Origin: Neisseriales bacterium
Lineage (GTDB): Bacteria; Pseudomonadota; Gammaproteobacteria; Burkholderiales; UBA11063
Assembly (NCBI GenBank): GCA_008017145.1
Contig: SSGY01000104.1
Coordinates: 1 to 24,568, forward strand
DNA length: 24,568 nt
Direction: 5' to 3'
Shown here: in pieces, positions 15,843-22,459 of the stretch
Numbering within the stretch: position 1 is the first letter of the stretch
How the letters are laid out: every line of letters starts with the position of its first letter
Notes under the pieces: model-generated
Seen by the model: only the letters and a program-made list of their open reading frames with translations
Told to the model about the DNA's origin: nothing
Database searches by the model: none
Program-made: the position numbers and the translations under genes

Positions 15843-16640
15843 ATGCAAAACTCACTACTCGCGACTAATATTGAAAATGATTACCTCAAAAATAAAATAA
15901 TTCCTGAATTTAAGATTATGATAGACAGGGATATCTATTCTTTAATTATTAATCGACAACATCAAATAGAGGTATGCACCAATAAATCTGCGCAATCCGT
16001 GGGAATGAATAGCTGGGAAGATTTAATTGGCTACAGCTTTAAGGAGTTTCAAGATAAAAATAGATTAACAGAGATTTTTAAAGAGTCTTATTCTGCGGTT
16101 CTTAAAGATGAAATCGATGTATATGTAGGAAAGCTCTTAATGCTGCAGGAAATAGTATTTAGCTCTTGCAAGGTCGTTCAATTTATTGATATGCTGCCGT
16201 ATAATAATCAATTCCTGACCTATATCACGACATATACACCAATTATTAGTCCCGATGGCGAAGTTGTAGCCATCCAATCTTTTTCTATTCAGAGCTATGT
16301 GTTAAGATTTCAAGGACACATCTCTTCACCGAATGAAGTAGCAAAGCCTGATAAATTAAATAACTTTACCAATCGTGAGCTGGAAATCTTGTTTTTGTTA
16401 AGTAATGGTGCGACTCAGGATCAAATCGCACAAATCCTCAATATTTCGCGGGGAACGATTGCTGCCGTAGTATCTAATCAACTCTGCCCTAAATTTAAGA
16501 TCGCAGGAGCTAATACCCGCTTACTCACCGAAGCGGCAATAAAAGCAGGACTGTATAAACACATGCCGCAATCATTATGGCGCCCCTGCTTGATTGTTTT
16601 AAATTATGATCTGCTGGGTATTTTCTCAGATGATGAATAA
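15843..16640 (+). CDS. PAS-LuxR family transcriptional regulator
   Basis: Regulator of 265 residues with a PAS-like domain at about 33-150 (TNKSAQSVGMNSWEDLIGYS, FIDMLPY, GEVVAIQSF) and a LuxR/GerE helix-turn-helix at 174-236 (FTNRELEILFLL, QDQIAQILNISRGTIAAV, KFKIAG). It is clearly a paralog of the divergently transcribed gene but lacks that protein's 200-residue N-terminal domain. Both end with the same tail type, SLWRPCLIVLN here and SLWAPSVIALD there. The recognition helices differ at few positions, so the two proteins may bind similar DNA. The ribosome site is weak (GAAG). The ligand or signal is unknown. No two-component receiver domain and no typical acyl-homoserine-lactone domain is present. 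Confidence 0.85.
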   Translation: MQNSLLATNIENDYLKNKIIPEFKIMIDRDIYSLIINRQHQIEVCTNKSAQSVGMNSWEDLIGYSFKEFQDKNRLTEIFKESYSAVLKDEIDVYVGKLLMLQEIVFSSCKVVQFIDMLPYNNQFLTYITTYTPIISPDGEVVAIQSFSIQSYVLRFQGHISSPNEVAKPDKLNNFTNRELEILFLLSNGATQDQIAQILNISRGTIAAVVSNQLCPKFKIAGANTRLLTEAAIKAGLYKHMPQSLWRPCLIVLNYDLLGIFSDDE

Positions 16641-16663
16641 TGATACATACTCATAGTATTGAA

Positions 16664-17296
16664 TTATGGGCTTACGGTTTTATTGCGATGACGCTCAGCA
16701 ATCACTTCGGCAATATCATCTAAGTTCATACCTTGAGCATGCAACAACACCAGTGAATGATAGATTAGATCGGTCATTTCACCAAGATAATCTTCACGTG
16801 TTTCAGCTAATGCCGCAATTACAACCTCAACAGCTTCTTCGCCAACTTTTTGGGCAACTTTATTTAACCCACGACTGATTAGCTTGTGCGTGTAACTATT
16901 TTCAGTTGGATTGGCAATCCGTTCTTGAATAACCTCATCCACCATTCCGATGTGGCTTAAACCTGGCATTTTTTGCTCGCTAAAACAAGATATGCTACCA
17001 GTATGACAAGTTGGTCCACACGGTTTTGCCATTACCAAAATCGTATCTTGATCACAATCAATGAAAATATCTTTTAATAGCAGATAATTTTCGCTGGTTT
17101 CACCTTTTACCCACAGCCTTTGCTTGCTACGACTGAAGAAGGTTACTTTTTTGGTATTGATAGTTTCTTGCAATGCTTCTTGGTTCATATAACCCAGCAT
17201 CAAAACCTGCAGCGTTGCATGATCTTGCACCACTACAGGGATTAACCCATCCGAGCTTTTGTTAAAATCAATTTTGTTAATATCTTGTATCATCAT
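16664..17296 (-). CDS. hisIE: Bifunctional phosphoribosyl-AMP cyclohydrolase / phosphoribosyl-ATP pyrophosphatase
   Basis: Catalyses the second and third steps of histidine synthesis. The N-terminal HisI part (about 1-115) shows PVVVQD, LMLGYMNQEAL, VTFFSRSKQRLWVKGETS, DCDQDTILV and the zinc-site CGPTCHTG...CF. The C-terminal HisE part shows KLISRGLNKVAQKVGEEAVE, then LIYHSLVLL and AERHR. The fused form, 210 residues long, is the enterobacterial type. Two ATG codons lie in tandem at 17296 and 17293; either could be used. It is cut off from hisF by about 2 kb of other genes, so it needs its own promoter; a hairpin (ACCAAG/CTTGGT, 17346-17382) lies in its upstream region. Confidence 0.96.
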   Translation of the reverse strand: MMIQDINKIDFNKSSDGLIPVVVQDHATLQVLMLGYMNQEALQETINTKKVTFFSRSKQRLWVKGETSENYLLLKDIFIDCDQDTILVMAKPCGPTCHTGSISCFSEQKMPGLSHIGMVDEVIQERIANPTENSYTHKLISRGLNKVAQKVGEEAVEVVIAALAETREDYLGEMTDLIYHSLVLLHAQGMNLDDIAEVIAERHRNKTVSP

Positions 17297-17345
17297 CTAC
17301 TTTCAATAAAATAAAATTTACTTTGAATTAATTTGTGATTTGCAG

Positions 17346-17382
17346 ACCAAGCCATTTTGTTACAATGTGATTGATCCTTGGT
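17346..17382. repeat. Inverted repeat between the Abi-like gene and hisIE
   Basis: Arms ACCAAG (17346-17351) and CTTGGT (17377-17382) flank an inner CATT/AATG pairing. No T-run follows on the minus strand, so it is not a clear terminator for the Abi-like gene. It could be a leader structure of hisIE, but I see no histidine-codon leader peptide. Confidence 0.3.
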
Positions 17383-17386
17383 TATA

Positions 17387-18766
17387 TTATAAAACTTTGC
17401 CCACTGCATTGTCATCCGATAATTTGTTCAATCTATCCTCCCAATCATGTGGACAACCAACTGTATATTTTTGTTTATCTGAGGAAGGTCTTAATATATC
17501 AATTAGTTGAATTATCCATTCATTATTGTTATTTATTTTACTCATCATGTGCGATATAATTAGAAGTAAATTAAATAGTCTTTTTGAAAAACTGGTTTTA
17601 TCTTTACGGACAAAAAGATCATTTAGTATATTATTTTCAGGTAATACATCAAAATAAGGTATATTACGATATACAAGCCTACCATGATGAGAAATGATAT
17701 TTCGAACAACAACTAGTGTTCTTGTTAATTTCTTCATGACACTATCAGACATTTCAAGCTTATTAAATATTATTCTGTCATCAACTGATTTTAAATTATG
17801 AATCCACCATGATGTTTGATCAAAGGTCATAACTTCAAACGCAGACCATATTGGCGGGTGCTCTGGAGCATTATAAAATAGATAATAGTGATTAATAAAT
17901 ATTTCCGTGCTTTTACTTAAATCACTTATTAATTTATCTAATGATTTTTGATGAATGGTTGAATCTTTAAAATTTCTTGAATTTAAATACGGATGAGCGT
18001 CATTCGTTTTTTGAATAAATTTTTTATTTTGTAATATGTCTACAAAGACATTTTTATCTTCATTTGTAAATAATAAACCGTTATTTTTTAATTTGGACAA
18101 CACTATTTTATAATTTGGAAAGGTAGTAATCAAGTCATCTAATTTAGATTTCTCAGTTTTGCTAAAGGATAATTTTTGCCAATTCTCAGCAAATAACTTT
18201 AGTTTAATGTATATATTACGTTTCACCGCTAATTCATATATTAGAGTAGTTCTCAGATATACTTCAATTACTTTAATACTAGCAAATATATGTTTTTGCA
18301 ACTTGGTATCAAAAAGATATAATTGATAAACATCATCAAAGGAAGCTCCTTCTTCAAACTTATTTCCCTCATATAAAATATGCTCTGTCTCAAATGGAAG
18401 AAAATACCCTCTTAAATGATAATAACTTAACCGCGACAGAATTAGCTCTGCTTGATTGTCGTCATTTATTATTAGATTTCTATTTTTTAATAACTGAACC
18501 TGTTCGGCAAAAGTTTTGGGTGTCTTTGAATGTGTTCGCTGTAGACGCGTCAATATATCGGTATTAACAAATAAGCACTGAAGAGTATCATGCTCTGCTT
18601 TGGATAACTTAACCATGCCTTTATTATCTATTATCTTCTGGATAAGGTTTGACTGCTCGGCATCTTCTATAAATTGTAATAACCCTGTTAGTTTTTCTAG
18701 TTCGTGACTAGATAAATAACCGCTATCCACATATTGGATAAATTTGTTGACAAAATTAGTTATCAT
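17387..18766 (-). CDS. Abi_2 (AbiD/AbiF-like) HEPN-type abortive infection protein
   Basis: Protein of 459 residues matching the Abi_2 family. After an extra 80-residue N-terminus come TFAEQVQLLKNRNLII (85-100), LSYYHLRGYFLPF (113-125), a KFEEGASFDDVYQLYLFDTKL block (136-156) and IKVIEVYLRTTLIYEL (164-179). Near the C-terminus RNIISHHGRL gives R355-N356-xxx-H360, the RNxxxH motif of HEPN ribonucleases. Family members cause phage abortive infection, probably by cleaving RNA; the role here is inferred. The gene looks even more AT-rich than its neighbours and breaks the his gene order, which suggests acquisition. It starts five bases after a small ORF and has no clear ribosome site of its own, so it may be translationally coupled to it. 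Confidence 0.85.
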   Translation of the reverse strand: MITNFVNKFIQYVDSGYLSSHELEKLTGLLQFIEDAEQSNLIQKIIDNKGMVKLSKAEHDTLQCLFVNTDILTRLQRTHSKTPKTFAEQVQLLKNRNLIINDDNQAELILSRLSYYHLRGYFLPFETEHILYEGNKFEEGASFDDVYQLYLFDTKLQKHIFASIKVIEVYLRTTLIYELAVKRNIYIKLKLFAENWQKLSFSKTEKSKLDDLITTFPNYKIVLSKLKNNGLLFTNEDKNVFVDILQNKKFIQKTNDAHPYLNSRNFKDSTIHQKSLDKLISDLSKSTEIFINHYYLFYNAPEHPPIWSAFEVMTFDQTSWWIHNLKSVDDRIIFNKLEMSDSVMKKLTRTLVVVRNIISHHGRLVYRNIPYFDVLPENNILNDLFVRKDKTSFSKRLFNLLLIISHMMSKINNNNEWIIQLIDILRPSSDKQKYTVGCPHDWEDRLNKLSDDNAVGKVL

Positions 18767-18771
18767 ATTGA

Positions 18772-19026
18772 TCAGACATGAAAAAAGCTCATGTGGTGCG
18801 CATATTTTGGAGATCTTACGGTTTCCGCAATAGAGGCCTTACTGAGCATCATTGGCATTATTGTATCATACATATTGTTTGCCATTGCGGTTAAATTATT
18901 CAATTCTAAACTGTTCCTAAAAATATCTGTTATCGTTATAGATTGTTTTAATCCGCGCTCTACATCGTTAAGAAAAATCTCGTTGCGATTGTCTACCACA
19001 TATTGAATCTTGGGATATCTCAGCAT
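18772..19026 (-). CDS. Small ORF immediately upstream of the Abi-like gene, unknown
   Basis: Codes for 84 residues with plausible codon use, ending five bases before the Abi-like start. I do not recognise it. Two readings are possible. It may be a partner such as an antitoxin coupled to the HEPN gene. Alternatively it may be a gene remnant: DVERGLKQSITITD, FRNSLE and ANNMYDTIM faintly recall the long helix of CorA-type magnesium channels, after which the sequence stops short of any membrane segment. There is no strong ribosome site. A 71-codon ORF on the opposite strand (18791-19006) overlaps it and is less convincing. Confidence 0.4.
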   Translation of the reverse strand: MLRYPKIQYVVDNRNEIFLNDVERGLKQSITITDIFRNSLELNNLTAMANNMYDTIMPMMLSKASIAETVRSPKYAHHMSFFHV

Positions 19027-19105
19027 TTATATAGATTTACACTCTTACTCTTGGTTCATCAACTATTTTTATAACCCAAGATGCGCTGCTTATCAATCGA
19101 AGAAA

Positions 19106-19288
19106 TCACCAGAAAACTTTTGTTGCGTCCTTGTTGTGTATACTTAGAATGTAGGTACGAAATTGTTCGGATATTTGCGGCGCAGTTAGCCACGGAGAAT
19201 GCAAGGAGTTACTCGCAGACATCAGAACAATAAAATTTGCTTCATTCTCTAATCTAGGCTCTCTAATGCTTACCGCTATCTTTGTCAT
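19106..19288 (-). pseudogene. Truncated GNAT (RimJ-like) acetyltransferase remnant
   Basis: Sixty codons starting eight bases after the hisF stop. The sequence matches the N-terminus of RimJ/RimL-type acetyltransferases: an IREPRLENEANFIVLM opening followed by SLHSPWL.AP, where the family shows the S..LH.PW..PP pattern. The acetyl-CoA-binding core and the C-terminal half are absent, and no continuation appears in the other two minus-strand frames downstream. It is therefore a 5' fragment, probably cut when the DNA containing the Abi-like gene arrived or rearranged. Confidence 0.55.
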
Positions 19289-19296
19289 AACGAGAG

Positions 19297-20064
19297 TTAC
19301 TTTCTAACCGCTACACCATTACCAGCTAGATAATCTTTCAAATCAGTAATCGTCATAATCCCCTTATGGAAAACTGAAGCTGCTAAGCCACCAGTTGCCC
19401 GTGTCTGCTGAAATAAATCAACAAAGTGACTCATTTCGCCTGCACCACCCGATGCCACCACTGGAATTGTCACCGTTTCTGCCAAAAGTCGGGTTTGTTC
19501 CAAATCATAGCCTTTGCGTACGCCATCCTGATTCATGCAATTAAGTACAATCTCACCCGCTCCACGGTTCATGACTTCACGTGCCCATTCTAATGTATTG
19601 CGACGCGATTTAATCGTTTTATTCTCATCACCAGTGTATTGCAGCACCTGATATTCGCCATCCTGATTCCAACTATCAATCCCAATTACCACACATTGAC
19701 TGCCGAAGCGTTTAGCTAACTCTTCAATTAAATCTGGATTCTCAAGCGCAGGCGAATTAATCGAAATCTTATCCGCACCGTTTGCCAATACTTCTTCCGC
19801 CATCGCCAAGGAACGAATCCCACCAGCAACGCAAAAGGGAATATTGATTTGTTTGGCGACTTCTTTGACCCATTGCCGATCATTATTTGCCGCATTACTA
19901 CTAGCAGTTATAGCATAAAACACCAACTCATCAGCTCCCGCATCCGAATAACGCTTAGCCAACTCTAAAATATCACCGACAACTTCGTGGTTACGAAACT
20001 GAACACCTTTAACAACCTGTCCATCACGTACGTCTAGGCAGGGAATAATTCTTTTTTTTAACAT
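19297..20064 (-). CDS. hisF: Imidazole glycerol phosphate synthase cyclase subunit
   Basis: With HisH it converts PRFAR to imidazole glycerol phosphate and AICAR. The protein is a (beta/alpha)8 barrel of 255 residues, near the usual length. Numbered from [11 protein letters not shown], the catalytic pair D11 and D130 (GIDS) is present, as are [24 protein letters not shown] and [11 protein letters not shown] chose ATG at 20064 because family members begin here and because a TATAAT at 20094-20099 would start transcription near 20087, too late for the in-frame ATG at 20088. Unusually, the conserved Asp51 of FxDITAS is Ala (FYAITAS). It is separated from hisA and hisIE and has a terminator upstream, so it seems to be transcribed on its own. 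Confidence 0.96.
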   Translation of the reverse strand: MLKKRIIPCLDVRDGQVVKGVQFRNHEVVGDILELAKRYSDAGADELVFYAITASSNAANNDRQWVKEVAKQINIPFCVAGGIRSLAMAEEVLANGADKISINSPALENPDLIEELAKRFGSQCVVIGIDSWNQDGEYQVLQYTGDENKTIKSRRNTLEWAREVMNRGAGEIVLNCMNQDGVRKGYDLEQTRLLAETVTIPVVASGGAGEMSHFVDLFQQTRATGGLAASVFHKGIMTITDLKDYLAGNGVAVRK

Positions 20065-20093
20065 CGTAAAATTATCACTTTCTACCATTGCTT

Positions 20094-20099
20094 ATTATA
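20094..20099 (-). promoter_or_regulatory. Candidate -10 element of hisF
   Basis: TATAAT on the minus strand, about 30 bases upstream of the chosen hisF ATG. The -35 region is poor. Confidence 0.4.
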
Positions 20100-20128
20100 A
20101 GATCAATATACACAGTAAAATACATAAA

Positions 20129-20149
20129 ACCGCCAGAAAAACTGACGGT
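20129..20149 (-). terminator. Intrinsic terminator between the small-protein genes and hisF
   Basis: On the minus strand ACCGTCAG and CTGGCGGT form an eight-base stem with one U-G pair around a TTTTT loop, followed by TTTATG. It lies 34 bases after the stop of the small cysteine protein gene and separates it from hisF. Confidence 0.65.
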
Positions 20150-20182
20150 CTTATAATCTAAGCTAGCAAGCTGTTACTTCTC

Positions 20183-20470
20183 TTAACGACAGCCAAGAAC
20201 CAAAGATTTAGGATCTTTCGTCGCAAAGTCACAACGAACTAGGTAATCTTGTGGAGACGTACTATAAAACTGAACTTCGTACTCTCCAGAAAATTTATCA
20301 AAATGTTTTTGATGCTCAAACTGTCTATAGATTAAACAATTATCTTGAACTTCTTGCAATGTAGTTGAAGCATAAATTTGCAAATTTCTACATTTCAAAT
20401 TACTCATATCTAAATCAGTAGCAAAAGCAACCACAGGTAATAGTGACAAACTAAATAATAACTTACGCAT
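20183..20470 (-). CDS. Small secreted four-cysteine protein, copy 1
   Basis: Ninety-five residues with a clear Sec signal peptide (MRKLLFSLSLLPVVAFA) and a mature part of about 78 residues, probably periplasmic. Cysteines at 27, 45, 80 and 94 probably form two disulfides. It is a paralog of the next gene upstream: both share DM.NL.C..L.I...TTL..V...C, then VRCDF and a GCR end. I do not recognise a named family. ATG at 20470 has AGG at six bases and is preferred to a TTG at 20491. The AT-rich 62 bp gap from its paralog suggests co-transcription. Confidence 0.75.
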   Translation of the reverse strand: MRKLLFSLSLLPVVAFATDLDMSNLKCRNLQIYASTTLQEVQDNCLIYRQFEHQKHFDKFSGEYEVQFYSTSPQDYLVRCDFATKDPKSLVLGCR

Positions 20471-20532
20471 AATAAACCTTCCTAAGCACAAATAAAATTA
20501 TGATTAAAATATCAATCCAATTTAATTAATTA

Positions 20533-20811
20533 TTAACGACAACCATTAACTGGAGCGGTTGGCTCGTCACGAGGAAAATCACAACGTACTTTATCATTAG
20601 TTGCAGTATTTACGAATTTCACTTCGTACATTCCTAATTCATAATTATAAGTTTTGTCATATTCTTTTTTAATTTGACACTTGTCTTCTACTTGTTTTAA
20701 AGTAGTAGCAGAATCAATTTTCAAATCACCACAATACAAGTTGTTCATATCTAATGAACCAGCATATGAAACGCATGGAAGCACTAAGAGAGATAAAATT
20801 AATTTACGCAT
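20533..20811 (-). CDS. Small secreted four-cysteine protein, copy 2
   Basis: Ninety-two residues with a signal peptide (MRKLILSLLVLPCVSYA) and mature cysteines at 27, 45, 77 and 91. The first two cysteines are 18 residues apart and the last two 14 apart, exactly as in copy 1. The middle loop is charged and Tyr-rich. Function is unknown; the size and disulfides would suit a periplasmic inhibitor or binding protein, but nothing proves this. A strong AGGGA ribosome site lies seven bases before the ATG, and a good promoter lies about 100 bases upstream. Confidence 0.75.
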   Translation of the reverse strand: MRKLILSLLVLPCVSYAGSLDMNNLYCGDLKIDSATTLKQVEDKCQIKKEYDKTYNYELGMYEVKFVNTATNDKVRCDFPRDEPTAPVNGCR

Positions 20812-20911
20812 AAATAATTCCCTTCATTTAATTAAAATTCGCTACCCATAACAAGCAGCACGTGTTGCCCAACACAGCATTCAACCGCTAATTATTATTC
20901 CTTATAGCTAC

Positions 20912-20940
20912 ATTTTACTCTTTTAGCGCACTCAAGTCAA
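20912..20940 (-). promoter_or_regulatory. Predicted sigma-70 promoter of the small cysteine protein pair
   Basis: On the minus strand -35 TTGACT (20940-20935), a 17 bp spacer and -10 TAAAAT (20917-20912). The leader of about 95 bases contains a short hairpin (GTGTT/AACAC, 20862-20875). The rest of the 261 bp gap 20812-21072 shows nothing else that I can support. Confidence 0.7.
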
Positions 20941-21072
20941 TCCTCATAATATTTGCAAATAAGTAATTTATGAAACAAATTACATAAATCACCAAGAGTC
21001 AAACAAAAACACCACAATACTAATTAATCAATACAAGTCAAGATATTATATCACCAATAAACTTAACAATGT

Positions 21073-22128
21073 TTAACCATTTAAGGTAGGATAATCAGTA
21101 TAACCCTCAGCGCCTCCTCCATGAAATAACTCTGGTTTTGGCTGATTTAGTGTAGCATTAAGTATAAAGCGCTGTACCAAATCAGGGTTAGCAATATAGG
21201 CTTGCCCCCATGCGGCTGCGTCAGCATGTCCAGCATTAATCTCACTTTCAGCAATCTCTTTACTTAGCTGTTGGTTAATTATATACACTCCGCCGAACTC
21301 TTGTTTAAGTCGAATATGTAAACTATCTTCACCTAAGACCGCCCGCGCGCAAATAAATGCAAGCTTGCGTTTACCAAGCTCTTGTGCCACATAACTAAAT
21401 GTTTCTAACGGAGATGAATCACCCATTGATTGAGCATCACAACGTGGCGATAAATGCATACCAACTCGGTCAGCGCCCCAGATTTCACAGACAGCATCAG
21501 TAACTTCCAACATCAGACGTGCACGATTAACAATGTTACCACCGTATTCATCATCACGCCGATTGCAATTATCCTGCAAAAATTGATCCAACAGATAACC
21601 GTTTGCACCATGAACTTCAACGCCATCAAAGCCAGCTAATTTAGCATTAAACGCAGCTTGTTTATAATCTGCAACTACTTGTTTAATTTCTGCAATACTC
21701 AGTGCGCGAGGAACTTCATATGGCTTGATTGGACGAACAAGGCTAGGATGACCATCCGCAGCAATCGCACTCGCCGATACTGGTTGCGCACCATTTAGAA
21801 AGCTTGAGTCAGACAAGCGTCCAACATGCCAAAGTTGCAATACCATCTTACCACCAGCATTATGAACCGCAGTTGTAATTTTTTCCCAGCCAATAATCTG
21901 TTCTTCAGACCATATCCCCGGAGTGTCTGGATAGCCAACACCCATCGGACAAATTGAAGTTGCTTCACTAATAATTAAACCAGCGCTGGCACGCTGAGTA
22001 TAATACTCAAGCATCAGATTATTAGGAACTCTCCCTTCACTTGAGCGACAACGCGTCAGTGGTGCCATAATAATTCGATTATTCAGTTCAAGGGAACCTA
22101 CTTTTAGTGGTGTAAATAAGACTGACAT
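21073..22128 (-). CDS. Old Yellow Enzyme family alkene reductase (NemA-like)
   Basis: FMN-dependent reductase of activated alkenes, of the NemA / pentaerythritol tetranitrate reductase branch; 351 residues against 365 for NemA. Landmarks are APLTRCR (22-28), LQLWHVGR (97-104), the substrate pair H173/N176 in HGANGYLL with the following Tyr178, YGG..VNRARL and the C-terminal FHGGGAEGYTDYP. Two places look altered: the GxRxSP arginine is His225 (GMHLSP), and the FGRxYIANPDL arginine is Gln309 (WGQAYIANPDL); both positions normally contact FMN. The protein may bind flavin weakly or use it differently. ATG at 22128 has AGGA at six to seven bases. It follows the MFS and small-protein genes with short gaps, so it is probably in one operon with hisA. 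The physiological substrate is unknown. Confidence 0.9.
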   Translation of the reverse strand: MSVLFTPLKVGSLELNNRIIMAPLTRCRSSEGRVPNNLMLEYYTQRASAGLIISEATSICPMGVGYPDTPGIWSEEQIIGWEKITTAVHNAGGKMVLQLWHVGRLSDSSFLNGAQPVSASAIAADGHPSLVRPIKPYEVPRALSIAEIKQVVADYKQAAFNAKLAGFDGVEVHGANGYLLDQFLQDNCNRRDDEYGGNIVNRARLMLEVTDAVCEIWGADRVGMHLSPRCDAQSMGDSSPLETFSYVAQELGKRKLAFICARAVLGEDSLHIRLKQEFGGVYIINQQLSKEIAESEINAGHADAAAWGQAYIANPDLVQRFILNATLNQPKPELFHGGGAEGYTDYPTLNG

Positions 22129-22140
22129 AACAATTCCTTT

Positions 22141-22434
22141 TTAATCATCAATATAACATTGATCTAGTTTACCGTTTAAAAAATAACAATCAACAATTCC
22201 TGCTTCTTCGGTCTTAACCCGTAATAAAGTTTCTCCATCCGAATTTAGTGCCTGTTGAACTACCGTGCAATAATTCAATACATCGTTAATTGATGAACCA
22301 TTTACTAAGGTATAACGCCCACAACTAACATTATCATCCCCCAGAAATAGGCTCTCATGCCCATAATTAATAACCACCGCAGCATCGGAGAATCTAGCTA
22401 GCATAATGAGTAAGAAAATTAATAATTTACGCAT
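22141..22434 (-). CDS. Small secreted four-cysteine protein, diverged copy 3
   Basis: Ninety-seven residues with a signal peptide (MRKLLIFLLIMLARFSDA). Mature cysteines at 38, 56, 83 and 93. The first pair is again exactly 18 residues apart, with CG.Y.L..GSSI.DVL.YC matching C..L.I...TTL..V...C of the other two copies, so I read it as a distant paralog. It has AGG at seven to eight bases upstream, starts 25 bases after the MFS stop and ends 12 bases before the OYE start. Function is unknown. Confidence 0.7.
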   Translation of the reverse strand: MRKLLIFLLIMLARFSDAAVVINYGHESLFLGDDNVSCGRYTLVNGSSINDVLNYCTVVQQALNSDGETLLRVKTEEAGIVDCYFLNGKLDQCYIDD

Positions 22435-22459
22435 AGCACCGCCTTTTAGAGTTAGTTGA

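Noticed and set aside
14140..16640. Acyl-homoserine-lactone quorum-sensing LuxR proteins
   Set aside because: The sensor regions are PAS-like and lack the autoinducer-binding domain pattern; no luxI-type gene is in the window.
17297..17386. Histidine attenuator before hisIE
   Set aside because: No leader peptide with a run of His codons and no terminator hairpin with T-run; only a simple inverted repeat.
18791..19006. 71-codon plus-strand frame with a hydrophobic stretch resembling a membrane helix
   Set aside because: It lies antisense to the 84-codon frame just upstream of the Abi-like gene, is isolated on the opposite strand and has no ribosome site; the hydrophobicity is easily produced by antisense of AT-rich codons.
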